DNA from: Rhodoblastus sphagnicola
GTDB taxonomy: Bacteria; Pseudomonadota; Alphaproteobacteria; Rhizobiales; Beijerinckiaceae
DNA length: 64,000 nt
NCBI RefSeq assembly: GCF_002937075.1
Contig: NZ_NHSJ01000057.1
Location: 1 to 64,000 of the forward strand
Direction of reading: 5' to 3'
The position numbers were made by a program, and so were the translations under genes. This document shows, piece after piece, positions 8,627 to 18,588 of this stretch. Each line of letters opens with the position of its first letter. The first letter of the stretch is position 1. The notes beneath the pieces are model-generated. The model ran no database searches and was not told the DNA's origin. It saw only the letters and a list, made by a program, of their open reading frames with translations.

Positions 8627-9333
8627 TACCCTCTCCCGCGCAATGGAATTAGATCGCCGACATTTTCGATAACCTGAAAACCCTGCGCTTCGGCAAGTTC
8701 GAGCATTTTGGACTTCACGGTCGAAAACGGCGCCATGAACACGAAATCGCAGCCTGTCGCTTTGGCCGCTTCCATATCCGCGACGGCGTCGCCGACAAAC
8801 AGGAACCCGCCCTCAGCCTCCCACCCGGCTTCAAGACAGGATTGCTTGACGCGCCCGATGTTCTCGATCTTTGAACCCGGTGAGCCGAAGATGGACTCAA
8901 AATAGGAGCTCAGGTCGCGTTGCTGAAAAACCGTACGCAACTCGGTCTCGTCACTGCCAGAGACAATGAAGAGCCTCGCCCTTTTGACCAGCGCGGACAA
9001 GGCTCCCCTCAGCCCCGGCGTTTCCTCGACCGACAGATATCCGGAAGCGCACATTTTGCCGAAATCGGCCAACAGACGATGCAGATCCGTTCCGATAGGC
9101 GGGCGGCCGAAGCATCCAGCCAGCACTTCGGCGAACAACCGGTGGCGGGGCGTGCCAAAGGCCTGCGATTGCCAGAGAGACGCGGCCGCGACCACGTCCG
9201 GAGCGAAGCCATGAATTTCGAGTGTCCGGCGAAATGCGTCGATCTTCAAATTATTGGAATCGAGCAATACGCCATCACAGTCGAAGATGATGATGTCGTA
9301 GTGCGGCTCGATTTCGCCACTTAGCTCATTCAT
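8626..9333 (-). CDS. HAD-superfamily phosphatase
   Basis: 235 residues from ATG 9333, chosen over an upstream in-frame start because it gives MNELSGEIEPHYDIIIFDCD with the usual spacing before motif I. HAD motifs are FDCDGVLLDSN (nucleophile and acid Asp), FIVSGSDETELR (motif II Ser), GSKIENIGRVK (Lys) and FLFVGDAVADMEAAKATG (acidic motif). It resembles phosphoglycolate phosphatase-type enzymes with an alpha cap. It overlaps the big glycosyltransferase gene by 8 bases and the aldolase gene by 1. I infer it dephosphorylates either the aldehyde precursor or the ulosonate-phosphate, the role KdsC or NanP plays in known pathways. Confidence 0.8.
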   Translation of the reverse strand: MNELSGEIEPHYDIIIFDCDGVLLDSNNLKIDAFRRTLEIHGFAPDVVAAASLWQSQAFGTPRHRLFAEVLAGCFGRPPIGTDLHRLLADFGKMCASGYLSVEETPGLRGALSALVKRARLFIVSGSDETELRTVFQQRDLSSYFESIFGSPGSKIENIGRVKQSCLEAGWEAEGGFLFVGDAVADMEAAKATGCDFVFMAPFSTVKSKMLELAEAQGFQVIENVGDLIPLRGRG

Positions 9334-12300
9334 CAGCTTGAATACCCTGCTCGGCATGGGCAGTGCTTCGAAATGTAGTTACATACAAGTCGCCCAACGC
9401 ATTGACGCTGAACCGTTCGGAAGCGGCCAGCGCCCCCCGTATGAAAGTTTCGTAAGCGACCGCCGAAGAAAACATCTGCTGGATCGCTTCGACGAAAGCC
9501 TTGGCCAAGAGATCGCGATTGCCGAGGCGGTCAATGACAATGCCACCGGCTTCCGACTCCTTCTCCTGCACCATGCGCGGGATTTCCCCGATATCGGTGG
9601 CGGCGACCGGCAGTCCCGTCTGAAAACATTCGAGCAGAAACAGCGGGAAAGTCTCCCCCTCGAAGATCGAAGGAAACAAACCCATGTCAAAGCAGGGAAA
9701 ATAGCGGATCGGACGGTCGATCTGGCCCAGGAAGGTGACGAACGGCGCCTCTTCATATTCCGCTTTGAGTTCGGCGGCGATTGGCCCGTCGCCAATCAGC
9801 ACGAGATGGGTGGGACGATCCACGCATTTGCCGAGACCCTCCACGATTTCGATGGCGGTCCGCCATCCCTTGCTTTCAATGGCGCGAGAGCAGATGACGA
9901 AGACGAACGCGTCCTCCGCAATGGCATGCTGCGCGCGAAACGCTTTTCGGTCCACCCATTCCCCGTCGAAAGGCGCAACGGCGTTGAAGCTGTAAACCAA
10001 CTTGACCGGATCGCGCAGGGCCTGCGGAAGGAAATTCAGATTTTTCTCCGACAGATACAGCCATTTGCTGACCGTACGGCCGAGGAACGCGAGGAAGTCC
10101 TCGCTCATCAAGTCCTGAACGGTTTCGAACCCCCCATGCAGCGACGCGAGGTAGGGAATTTTCAAATCGACATGGCGGCAGTACAGACGGAAGTCGAGGC
10201 TCACATTGTGCGAGTTGATCAACTGTATGCCGTGCGCCGAGATGAACCCGTTGAAATCGTCGCAAACGTCATCCCAATAGACGACGGGGATGTCGGCGCG
10301 GAGGCGGCGGCGCACGGAATTGCCGCGCTCGTCCGCTGGACGCTCAACGACCAGATAGGTGACATGTAACCCGCGGGCCTTGAGCGCATTGGCGAGATCG
10401 ATGGGCAGAATTTCGCCTCCGCCGACCGTAAAGCCATTGGCGCCGATACAAACGCGCAGCGGCGACTTCGCCGCTTCGCGAGCACGCTCGAGAAATCCCT
10501 GACGCACGTCCTCGGCATCGCGCTCCGGAAGATATTGCGCGAGCATATCAGAATGCGCCGCAACCGCAGCGTCATCAATGGCGTAAAGCGACCGGAGATC
10601 ATCGACGACCATCATATGTTCCGCAAGATGACGATCGGTAAAGAACGAACTGCGGGAAGCGCTGGACGGATTGACCCGGAAGAATGAGCGAGCGCGTCGT
10701 GAATAGGCGATGGCGCCGCCGCGCACGACGAGCGCGTAAAAATACCAATCGCCGGCGAAGCGATATTGCAGGAGACGCTCCTGTTCCTCTTCAGTCAGCG
10801 ACGGCTTACGGAAAACGAGGCCGGAGGCATTAGGAATGACGTTGCGGATCGCGAAATCATGCGAAAACGCCTTGAACGCGGGGACCACGCAGGAGACGCC
10901 CCAGGAGAAATTCTCCATGGCGTCGAAATAGCCGTCGAGATCTTTGCGCGGCGCGCCGTCAGGATCAATGCAGGTTATGCGCCCGAAAGCCGCCATGACG
11001 TCGTCGCGCGCGAAGGCGGGCAGAATATTACTGAGGAAACGACGATCGGCGGAATCGTCGGTCTCCGCCACCCAGATCAAATCATATTTTGCAAGGGATA
11101 GACCCTTAAGCCATTGGCGGAAAACGCCTCCGGAGTTTTTCTCGTTAACCACGATCTGATGCGGAATCGGTGAACGTCCCAGTATCTTTCGGGCCACCTC
11201 GACCGAATCGTCGGAAGAGCAATCGTCGAGAAAAATGATTTCGTCGGGCTGAAGGGTCTGGTCGAGCACAGAACCTAAACGTTCGGGCAGAAACCTGGAG
11301 TGATTATAATTTGGGAAGATCACGCTGACGCGAGGGCGCGCGCCAAAACCGACCTCCTCCTGCGGCGCGCGTCGGGCGCGCGCGTTGACCGCCGAAACAT
11401 AAGCCCGAGCCGTGGCGTTGAGGAAAGCCGCGCCGTAATGGACGTCGGGTTCGAGATAGGCGCTCTCCGCCCATTCATTCCAGGCGTTGATGGCGACGAT
11501 CGGCGTCCCGTGAATCGGCGTATCGATGGCGCGGTTGACCAACTCCGTCAACCACTTTTCGTATTTCTTCGGAGCGATGCCTTCGAGCGTCAGTCCCCGA
11601 TTTGGGCGACGACAATCATTGTCCCAACTGGGTACGATGGTTTTGATCAGCGGATAGTCTTCAGGTTCGTCTTCTTCCAGCGAAGCCTTGGCGAAATCAT
11701 CGTAAGCAATAACGCGGCCCGCGAATTCTGCTGAATAGGCGTCGGGCGTCGGACGACCCGGCAAATGATTCGACAGTTTGTGCGGCGGGAATTCCAGGGC
11801 GCCGTCGAGCCCATGGATGCTCGGGTCCGTTTCGCCAAAGGTTTGCGCCATGAATAACAGCGGTTCGACGTCGAGGCGCGCTGTAAGCTTTTCCCGCCAG
11901 CGCTTGATGGTGACGGCGCTGTCGGGAACGTTCTTGGGGTTGTAGATCACCAGCAGCGGCCGATTATTCAGTCGAATATAACGATGATCGCGCAGGTGGC
12001 GCGCAAAATCGTCGATCAAGGCGTCTTCGTCTTCGGCCCTATAGTTCTGTCCAAGCAAAACTTGCGATTCGGACCCATCCCAGGTCCGTGTCCAGTTTTC
12101 GTTAGCCCAGATCAACATGAACGGCATATCTACGTCGGACTGAAGAAGAAGCTCCAACGGACGCTCAAGCACGCGTTTTCGATTGAACCAGTAATAGTAA
12201 TAGGCAAAGCCGCTCACGCCTCCGGCCTTGGCCATTGCGACCTGTTTACGCAGATCCTCGACATTTTCTAGGTTATAAAAGCCGAGATCGCGCGGGATGC

Positions 12301-14197
12301 GGGGCTGGTAATGACCGGGAAAGCGCGGCACGCCTTTTGGCAATTGCCTCCATTCGGTGAATCCTTTGCCCCAGAATAAATCGTTCTCTTCGATCGCGTG
12401 GAATTGCGGCAGATAAAAAGCGATGAGCATGGGCTTCGGCTTGTCGCTCTCGCCTTCAGAAACGCCTGCCAGTATTGTATCGTCGAACTCTTCAAAAAGC
12501 GGCCCCTTCGTGGTGAAGCCGGCATGTTCGTCATAGAGCGCCGAGAATGATCCAGTCGATCGTTTGATAAGATCGTTAGGAGAAACCGGCGGTAGACTCT
12601 TTTCATTGATCAGGAGCCGTCCTAACGACGGGAGCGCTCTGAATTCCGGAGTTTCGGCGCCTGTCACCGCTTCGTCGAACTTAATATCGAAGCCATAAAG
12701 CCCGGTACCCTTGCCATGCTGGGCAAGGTCCGGTCGCGGTTGATCCGCAAGCGCGCGACCAATCACTTTGCCATCAAGTATAACCTCTACCTGAGCTGTC
12801 TGTTCGGGCGCCGAAGGAAACCACGCCCAGCCCACAGCCTCGCGTCGGGTCATGTGATCTACGTGCCCTTCAACGACCGGCAGAAGCGTCGGGGTGTCTG
12901 GTTGAGCCTCCTCGCCGGGCGACTCTTCCACTGGTCTGTCGTGACTCAACTGAACTTTATTGGTGTTGGCGATGACGACCGCGCCCTCGGGGCCGACCAC
13001 TCGAAAAACGGGTGGCGTCTCGTCTTGAAGCGGGCTGGAAAAGCTCAGAACGAAACCATAACGGCCCGTGCCTTTGCCATGCTCCGCGAGATCTGGACGC
13101 GGTTGATCGGCAACGGTCTGGCCGATCACCTTGCCGCTTAGAATGGCTTCGACTTCGAGCGCCTGATCCGGCGCAGAAGGACGCCAGACCCAGCCGGAGG
13201 CAAGCCAGCATGTCACAACGTCAACGCTTCCTTCGATATCGAGGCTCAGCGTCGAGCGTGTTTCCGTTTCAACCTTTTGCGTCGGAGTTGCGATGACGGG
13301 CCCAGTCAGATCAGCAGCAGCCAGACGTACCGTCTCGGTGTTCCACGTCGCAAAGAACTCCGGAGCATCGCCGGAGGACAACGGCGGGTCAAATTTCAGC
13401 GTGAACCCGCTGTATCCCGCGCCGCGTCCGCTCTGCCGAATGTCGTCGCGATACTGATTCGCCACGGCCGTCGCCACTACGCGCTCGGCGACACGCGCCT
13501 CGACTTTCAGCGGAGCAGAGGCGTTTCGCGGTGACCAAGCCCATCCAGACGCGCCCCACTTTTCGACGCTGTCCACGTATCCTTCGACGTTTTCGGGCTT
13601 TCCATTATACAAAATTTTCGTTGTGGTCGAACTCACCGCGCGAATCGTCAATGCGACATCGGTAGGCAGCAATTTTTCGAATCGCAACGAGAATCCGCAA
13701 TTCGCGCTGGCTGCGTGGAATTGCAGGTCGGGTCGCGGAGCGCGCGCAAGTCCCTCGCAAATTACGACACCGTTGAGAATAACCTCGATGCGGGCGGCTT
13801 CTGCTCCGATGTGGGCGCAACGCGCCCATCCCGACACCCCCCAAGGCGTAAGGAAATCAATGGCGCCCTCAATCTGGGGATCAGAGTTATCTTTGCGCGG
13901 ATCGAATTCGATCGGCCCTGGCGGGACTTCCCATCCGCTGTTTTTTTCGACGACGCGCACAACGCATTGCTTGCTACTAAGTTGATCGACTCCGAAGGAG
14001 AGGGAAAATCCAGCTAAGCCGGTTTGACTTGCGCCTCCAATCAAGTCTTCGCGAAATAGTGAGGCGACCCCTTCCGAAACTTTCTGATTGTCAACGAGTA
14101 GCGCAATTTCGACAGGAACAGCCTGATCGTCACCAATAATCCAACCTTCAATTACGCCGTTTTCGATCTTTTCAACCCAACCGCGCATTCTCGCCAT
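9326..14197 (-). CDS. Giant multidomain protein: five GW repeats, GH99-like WbsX domain, GT2 and GT4 glycosyltransferases
   Basis: About 1,623 residues. Residues ~1-520 hold five copies of a ~75-residue repeat separated by linkers; the consensus is (V/I)EGxVD, then SGWAW, VE(A/V)IL, A(D)xxRPDL and a closing YGFxLxF. Residues ~588-945 are a WbsX/GH99-like domain (LIAFYLPQFHAIEENDLFWG, GFTEWR, LIWANENWTRTWDG, NAWNEWAES). Then comes a GT2 domain (VSVIFPNYNHSRFLPERL, IIFLDDCSSDDS) and a C-terminal GT4 domain (FTVGGGEILPIDLANAL, YLASLHGG, GDGPIAAELK, FPSIFEGETFPLFLLECFQT). It is the first gene of the minus operon. ATG 14197 follows AAGGG; a TTG at 14248 lacks a ribosome site and ATG 14188 is an alternative. 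Confidence 0.8.
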   Translation of the reverse strand: MARMRGWVEKIENGVIEGWIIGDDQAVPVEIALLVDNQKVSEGVASLFREDLIGGASQTGLAGFSLSFGVDQLSSKQCVVRVVEKNSGWEVPPGPIEFDPRKDNSDPQIEGAIDFLTPWGVSGWARCAHIGAEAARIEVILNGVVICEGLARAPRPDLQFHAASANCGFSLRFEKLLPTDVALTIRAVSSTTTKILYNGKPENVEGYVDSVEKWGASGWAWSPRNASAPLKVEARVAERVVATAVANQYRDDIRQSGRGAGYSGFTLKFDPPLSSGDAPEFFATWNTETVRLAAADLTGPVIATPTQKVETETRSTLSLDIEGSVDVVTCWLASGWVWRPSAPDQALEVEAILSGKVIGQTVADQPRPDLAEHGKGTGRYGFVLSFSSPLQDETPPVFRVVGPEGAVVIANTNKVQLSHDRPVEESPGEEAQPDTPTLLPVVEGHVDHMTRREAVGWAWFPSAPEQTAQVEVILDGKVIGRALADQPRPDLAQHGKGTGLYGFDIKFDEAVTGAETPEFRALPSLGRLLINEKSLPPVSPNDLIKRSTGSFSALYDEHAGFTTKGPLFEEFDDTILAGVSEGESDKPKPMLIAFYLPQFHAIEENDLFWGKGFTEWRQLPKGVPRFPGHYQPRIPRDLGFYNLENVEDLRKQVAMAKAGGVSGFAYYYYWFNRKRVLERPLELLLQSDVDMPFMLIWANENWTRTWDGSESQVLLGQNYRAEDEDALIDDFARHLRDHRYIRLNNRPLLVIYNPKNVPDSAVTIKRWREKLTARLDVEPLLFMAQTFGETDPSIHGLDGALEFPPHKLSNHLPGRPTPDAYSAEFAGRVIAYDDFAKASLEEDEPEDYPLIKTIVPSWDNDCRRPNRGLTLEGIAPKKYEKWLTELVNRAIDTPIHGTPIVAINAWNEWAESAYLEPDVHYGAAFLNATARAYVSAVNARARRAPQEEVGFGARPRVSVIFPNYNHSRFLPERLGSVLDQTLQPDEIIFLDDCSSDDSVEVARKILGRSPIPHQIVVNEKNSGGVFRQWLKGLSLAKYDLIWVAETDDSADRRFLSNILPAFARDDVMAAFGRITCIDPDGAPRKDLDGYFDAMENFSWGVSCVVPAFKAFSHDFAIRNVIPNASGLVFRKPSLTEEEQERLLQYRFAGDWYFYALVVRGGAIAYSRRARSFFRVNPSSASRSSFFTDRHLAEHMMVVDDLRSLYAIDDAAVAAHSDMLAQYLPERDAEDVRQGFLERAREAAKSPLRVCIGANGFTVGGGEILPIDLANALKARGLHVTYLVVERPADERGNSVRRRLRADIPVVYWDDVCDDFNGFISAHGIQLINSHNVSLDFRLYCRHVDLKIPYLASLHGGFETVQDLMSEDFLAFLGRTVSKWLYLSEKNLNFLPQALRDPVKLVYSFNAVAPFDGEWVDRKAFRAQHAIAEDAFVFVICSRAIESKGWRTAIEIVEGLGKCVDRPTHLVLIGDGPIAAELKAEYEEAPFVTFLGQIDRPIRYFPCFDMGLFPSIFEGETFPLFLLECFQTGLPVAATDIGEIPRMVQEKESEAGGIVIDRLGNRDLLAKAFVEAIQQMFSSAVAYETFIRGALAASERFSVNALGDLYVTTFRSTAHAEQGIQADE

Positions 14198-15177
14198 TCC
14201 CTTACCATTGCTTGTTTCGCACCCAATGGAACGCACCAGCAGAGTCAAAAATTATTTTCAACCGCTTCATATGACAACAGTTTGACGTAAACTCACTCAA
14301 TTTCCAACGAAGTGACCTATTATCGCCTAATCCAAAAGAACGTCGCATTGAACTCACGTGTCGTCAAGCGCCGTATTCGTTCACAGCCGGTCGGTTGTTG
14401 TGCTCAATATTTCTCCAAACAACGTTAAAAGGCGTGAAGCGCCGCCCTTCGTCGAAGCCGGTCAGCTCAACTTAACGTCAAGCCTCTCGATTTTTCTCCC
14501 AATCTCTGGCTTCGCAAGCTTGGCGCCGCACAGATCCACTCGACCTTTCCGCCAACGCCGCCACCCCCGGCCTGGCCTCCGGCCCCTACAACTTCCGCCG
14601 CGTGCTCTCACAGCTGGCGTTTTTGTTGGCCGTGATCGGCGCAGTCGCAATCCAAATGAAGATCGCGATCAGGATCAGACCGTCGTTGCGTAAGCGACGT
14701 TATAGTCCTGACTCTGAAGGACGGCAATAAACGTTACATCTGCATACTGCCATGAATCGTTTTCGGCGTGTCTCGGGACCTTGATGTCGGGGACGTCCAT
14801 CCGGAATGGAGAGCTGGCTCCGGACCCATCCCGCGTCCGCGCCGAGGCGCTGAACCGACCATCTCTGAAGTATGCCGTTGACCTTGTGAGCGCGGCCGGC
14901 GACGGATCTGCGTCCGCTGCGCCCTCCTTTCCCCTGAAGACGTGCAGGTCGCCGGCGTGGGGATCGCGATTCAGCGGCAAAATCGACAACGCGATCCGCG
15001 CGGCGGAAGCCTATGTCGAAAAACACTGCGATGTTTGTCCATCAAAACTTGTGCTGATCTATTCCTGAGATGAATGCGACAAAGGCGGCGGGGCGCTCAT
15101 TTCGAGAGACTACCTTTCTGGCGCGCATCATCTCGGGTAAGCGCGATCGGCTGATCTAGGAGCAGATCGTCGGAAGC
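14198..15177. other. 980-base gene-poor gap with decayed coding remnants
   Basis: No intact gene is supported here. The first ~150 bases upstream of the giant gene (14198-14350) are AT-richer and should hold that operon's promoter, although I cannot pick -35/-10 boxes with confidence. Around 14520-14700 the plus strand encodes an open stretch, including DPLDLSANAATPGLASGPYN, that I do not recognise. From about 14976 a decayed GH-like tail appears (separate entry). The pattern is that of an eroded intergenic junction, not functional coding DNA. Confidence 0.5.
14976..15116 (+). pseudogene. Remnant of a GH99/GH71-like protein C-terminus with an in-frame stop
   Basis: The plus-strand frame reads KIDNAIRAAEAYVEKHCDVC, then PSKLVLIYS, a TGA stop, then DECDKGGGALISRDYLSG. 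It aligns with the C-terminus of the protein at 1099-2175 (NMLEWIRLNYSSCPAQTGLIYS, W, DEHDEGGSVLNS written as separate blocks). The stop replaces the conserved tryptophan (TGG to TGA). So a second copy of the GH-like gene once stood here, facing the TPR-GT32 gene tail-to-tail. Confidence 0.6.
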
Positions 15178-18100
15178 TCACTTTTTGTCCCGCTTTGGAA
15201 ATGCCCCGCTCAGCCACGCGCGCCCAGTGGTCTTGTAGCTGGCGTGGCAATGCATGGCGACCGCGCGCCGCATTTCCGCCAGCGTCAATATCGCGGTTGA
15301 GGCGAGGCGGTCGTCGAGCTTGGCCGGTTCGCTGGACAGCCAGCGGGCGAGCGCGCGCGTCAGCAGGCCCGGTCCGGTCGTCAGCCAGACCAGATCGCGG
15401 TCGCCGCGCAAAATCCCCGCCACCGCTTCCTTCAGCGCCAGTTCGACGACGGGATGGCGCCGCGCCGCCCCCAGGACGTTGTTGCCAATCGAGCCGAGGT
15501 CCTCCTGATGCGCGAAAAATTCGGCATTCGGCGGAACATGCGCCGCGAGGCCGCCGCGAACCCGGTCGTCGGCGTCGATGAAGAAACCACCCTCGGCGAA
15601 AAGGCGGGCCAGCCGGAACAGATCGGCGCGCTGCGCCGGCTCGCCGGCGCTGCCGAAGGCGCGCGCGACGGACGGATCGCAGCGCTCGCGCAGATAGGCT
15701 AGCGCGGAGGCGTCGTCGAATCGTTCGAGCTTGAAGGCGGGATCGAATTTCCGCCAGGAGTCCATCAGGCGCGCCACGTCGGGCGGGGGGGCGCGGTCGT
15801 TCCAGAACTGAGTGATGAGCCTTGGAATGCGCGGCGCCGAAGCGAGCGGCTCGTCTCGCGGCTGGTCGAATTTTCCCGAACGCCGCAGCGCGATCATCAG
15901 CCCCATGGCCGGCGCGGTGGAATCCGGAAAGCTTCGGACCAAGTCAGCCAGAGGCGCGATCCGCTCCTGCGACGACAGATCCCGCAAAGCCATGAGATCG
16001 CCCGCGAGCGCGCGATCCATGACAAACTCCTCGTAGAACTGGCCGACGAGCGAGTGCAGCGGGTTCTTCTTGCGTTTGGCGCCCACGGATTGCGTCTCCG
16101 CGTTCGCCTTCAGGTCGGTCCACGCGCCCCCCAGGTCGAAGGTGATCAGCTTGAGCTTGGCGCGTTCGTAAGCCGCTTCTGTGTCGTTGGCGTCGATGTC
16201 CATTGCAGCGTCGAGGTCGGCGATCGCCGCCTCCAGCGCCCAGCGCGCCTTGTCGAATTGCGCGCGCAATTTTGCGACATGCCCCCGCTCCGCGATGGTG
16301 GCGGAGGGTGGCGGAGCAGCCAGCGACGCTTCGGCGGCGTCGAAATGGCCCAGGTCGATCGCCGCCGCCGTCAGCGAGCGCCAGGACCAGAATTCGAGAG
16401 GAAACCGCGAACGTGCGGCGATTAACAGTTCATAGCTTTCGTCCAGCAAGCCTTGCTGGTGCAGGATGTCGGCTTCGCGGGAGTCAATATGCGGATTGAG
16501 GCCACAGGATTCGCGCGCCGCTCTCAACATTTGCAGCGCGCCGTCGAAATCGCCTCTCTTGGCCAAAACTTGCGCCGCCGATAGATACGCCCAAACCGAT
16601 CGAGGATGCGCGGCGCGCAAGTTCACATAGAGCGCAAGCGCCGCGTCGGCGTCACCCTTGTCGGCCAGCACGCCGGCTTTCTTGAGGAGCGCGCCTTCAT
16701 GCCAGGGATCCATTTGCAGCGCTCTATCCAGCGCCGCTTCGGCGGCCTCCAGTTCACCGCGCGCGATGTCCTCGGCCGCGATTTCGACCTGAGCCTGCGC
16801 CTCTTCCGGCCTGATTTCTGCGGCGCGGAGGAAGGCGGCGCGGGCGCCCACGCGATCGTTGATCGCGCGCTTTAACGCCCCATCGGCGAGGTATCCCCGA
16901 TAGCACGCGGGGTCGCGCTGCAACAAATGCACGATTATGTCTTTCGCGCCCGAGAAATCGCCCAGCAGGCGTTTCGAAGTGGCCAGATGGCACAAAGCGT
17001 CGGTCGGATCCGCCGCCGTTTCGGCAGCCTGCTCGAAATAGTCCATCGAGATCCGATGATCGCCTCGCGCCCGAGCCATATGACCGAGCATGGATCGGGC
17101 ATGGACATAGACGGGCGAACGACAATCAATCGACTCCAAAGTCGCGACGGCCTCCTCCATGCGTCCAAGTTCGCGCAGCGCCGCGCCGTGTTCGAGTCGG
17201 TTCCATTCATGCCTTGGATCAATCGCGCAGGCTTTCTCGATCAGTTCCAGCGCCTCATCCAGATCGCCGGCCAGCCTCCGCACCACGGCGAGCCCTCCCA
17301 ATGCGGAAACATTCGCCGCCTCGCGCGCCAAAATCTTGCGGTAGATTGTCTCCGCATCTTCAAGCCGCCTTGCCATGCGATATTGATGGGCGAGTTCGCA
17401 GCCGGCTTGGCTATAATTCGGGTCGAGGGCGGACGCTTGTTCAAGAAGACTTATGGCCAACGGCGTGTCGCGCATCCTGTCGCGGGCGAGCCGGCCTGCG
17501 GCAAGCGCCGCATCGCGGCGCTGCGCGAGCGCGATCCGTTCGTCGTTGAAGATCGCCCGATAGGCGGCCAGCGCCTCGGGATAAAGGCCGAGCAAGCAGT
17601 TTTCGGCGATGATCTCAAGCTTGAGAGCAAAATCTTCCGGCTTCTCCAGCAAGGCTGCTTCCCAGGCGACGATAGCTTCCTTGTTTCGCCCTCGGGAACG
17701 CAAAATCCGTGCTTTGGCGCAAAGAAGAGCATGCGTTTCCGGACATGCGTCCAACCCGACAGACAATGCGGCGATTGCTTCGTCGGTCTGGCCTAAATGA
17801 TCGAGCGCTGAAGCTAACGCCGTAAAAGCCTCGGCGTTCGGCGTTTTGAGGCGTGAGGCGGCGCAGAATACCTCTGCCGCTTCGCCGTGTCTGTCGCGGC
17901 GCGCCAAAAGTCTGCCCAGCGCCATGAGGACATGAAAATGGCTGGGATCGAGTTTGAGAGCTTGGCGGAACTCGGTTTCGGCCGCTTCAAAGCGTCCGCA
18001 GTTTTGATGGAGATTGCCGAGTTCAAGCATCGGCCATGGGTGCGAGGGCCAAGCTTCCTTTGCTGCGGCAAACCGGTTAGCCGCTTCTTCGCAATCTTGG

Positions 18101-18291
18101 CGCAAGCGCGACGACACCGCCCCCAGTCCAACGAGTCCGTAGATGTCCCTAGGGTCAAGCGCGAGAAGCGCTCGATAGGCTTCTTCAGCGGCATCCGCGT
18201 CCCGTCGATCCAGAGCCTTGGCTGCCGCAGATCGTAGTTCAGCTATGGACCTCTCGGCCGAAACCGTCGCAGCGTCTTGAAAATCACTCAA
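15178..18291 (-). CDS. TPR-repeat protein with C-terminal GT32 (DXD) glycosyltransferase domain
   Basis: About 1,037 residues. The first ~750 residues are stacked tetratricopeptide-like repeats (many copies ending in ALxLDPxH or similar, alternating small and aromatic helix positions). From ~790 the chain becomes a GT32/Gly_transf_sug domain: IPRLITQFWNDRAPPPDV, RFDDASALAYLRERCD, AQRADLFRLARLFAEGGFFI, then the DADD metal-binding motif. GT32 members are alpha-mannosyl or galactosyltransferases; the donor is unknown here. The start is TTG 18291, 7 bases after GAGG; a TTG 6 bases earlier is too close to that site. A broken copy of the C-terminus lies at 771-1003. Confidence 0.75.
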   Translation of the reverse strand: MSDFQDAATVSAERSIAELRSAAAKALDRRDADAAEEAYRALLALDPRDIYGLVGLGAVSSRLRQDCEEAANRFAAAKEAWPSHPWPMLELGNLHQNCGRFEAAETEFRQALKLDPSHFHVLMALGRLLARRDRHGEAAEVFCAASRLKTPNAEAFTALASALDHLGQTDEAIAALSVGLDACPETHALLCAKARILRSRGRNKEAIVAWEAALLEKPEDFALKLEIIAENCLLGLYPEALAAYRAIFNDERIALAQRRDAALAAGRLARDRMRDTPLAISLLEQASALDPNYSQAGCELAHQYRMARRLEDAETIYRKILAREAANVSALGGLAVVRRLAGDLDEALELIEKACAIDPRHEWNRLEHGAALRELGRMEEAVATLESIDCRSPVYVHARSMLGHMARARGDHRISMDYFEQAAETAADPTDALCHLATSKRLLGDFSGAKDIIVHLLQRDPACYRGYLADGALKRAINDRVGARAAFLRAAEIRPEEAQAQVEIAAEDIARGELEAAEAALDRALQMDPWHEGALLKKAGVLADKGDADAALALYVNLRAAHPRSVWAYLSAAQVLAKRGDFDGALQMLRAARESCGLNPHIDSREADILHQQGLLDESYELLIAARSRFPLEFWSWRSLTAAAIDLGHFDAAEASLAAPPPSATIAERGHVAKLRAQFDKARWALEAAIADLDAAMDIDANDTEAAYERAKLKLITFDLGGAWTDLKANAETQSVGAKRKKNPLHSLVGQFYEEFVMDRALAGDLMALRDLSSQERIAPLADLVRSFPDSTAPAMGLMIALRRSGKFDQPRDEPLASAPRIPRLITQFWNDRAPPPDVARLMDSWRKFDPAFKLERFDDASALAYLRERCDPSVARAFGSAGEPAQRADLFRLARLFAEGGFFIDADDRVRGGLAAHVPPNAEFFAHQEDLGSIGNNVLGAARRHPVVELALKEAVAGILRGDRDLVWLTTGPGLLTRALARWLSSEPAKLDDRLASTAILTLAEMRRAVAMHCHASYKTTGRAWLSGAFPKRDKK

Positions 18292-18588
18292 CGGCAATCC
18301 TCACTCTGTTACATACTCCGCGCCAACAAAGGTCATGCCGGCTTCTAACTCTCAATAGAGACAGGGGCAAACGCGCGGCCCCGCGCCTATCCCGGCGCCA
18401 CGCGGTTAGGTTAATTCAATATTATAGCTGGCCCAGGGAAATCTGCACAATAACTGGCCTTCTAAGTGACCGCGGCGTTGATCGCTGCGCATTGGGAGGC
18501 GCCTCAAGGGGAGAAAAACTCTGAGCGAGCTTGGCCCGGAATATGCGCCGCAGTTTGGCGGATGTAGCTTAAGCTTTTGAGTTCAAAT

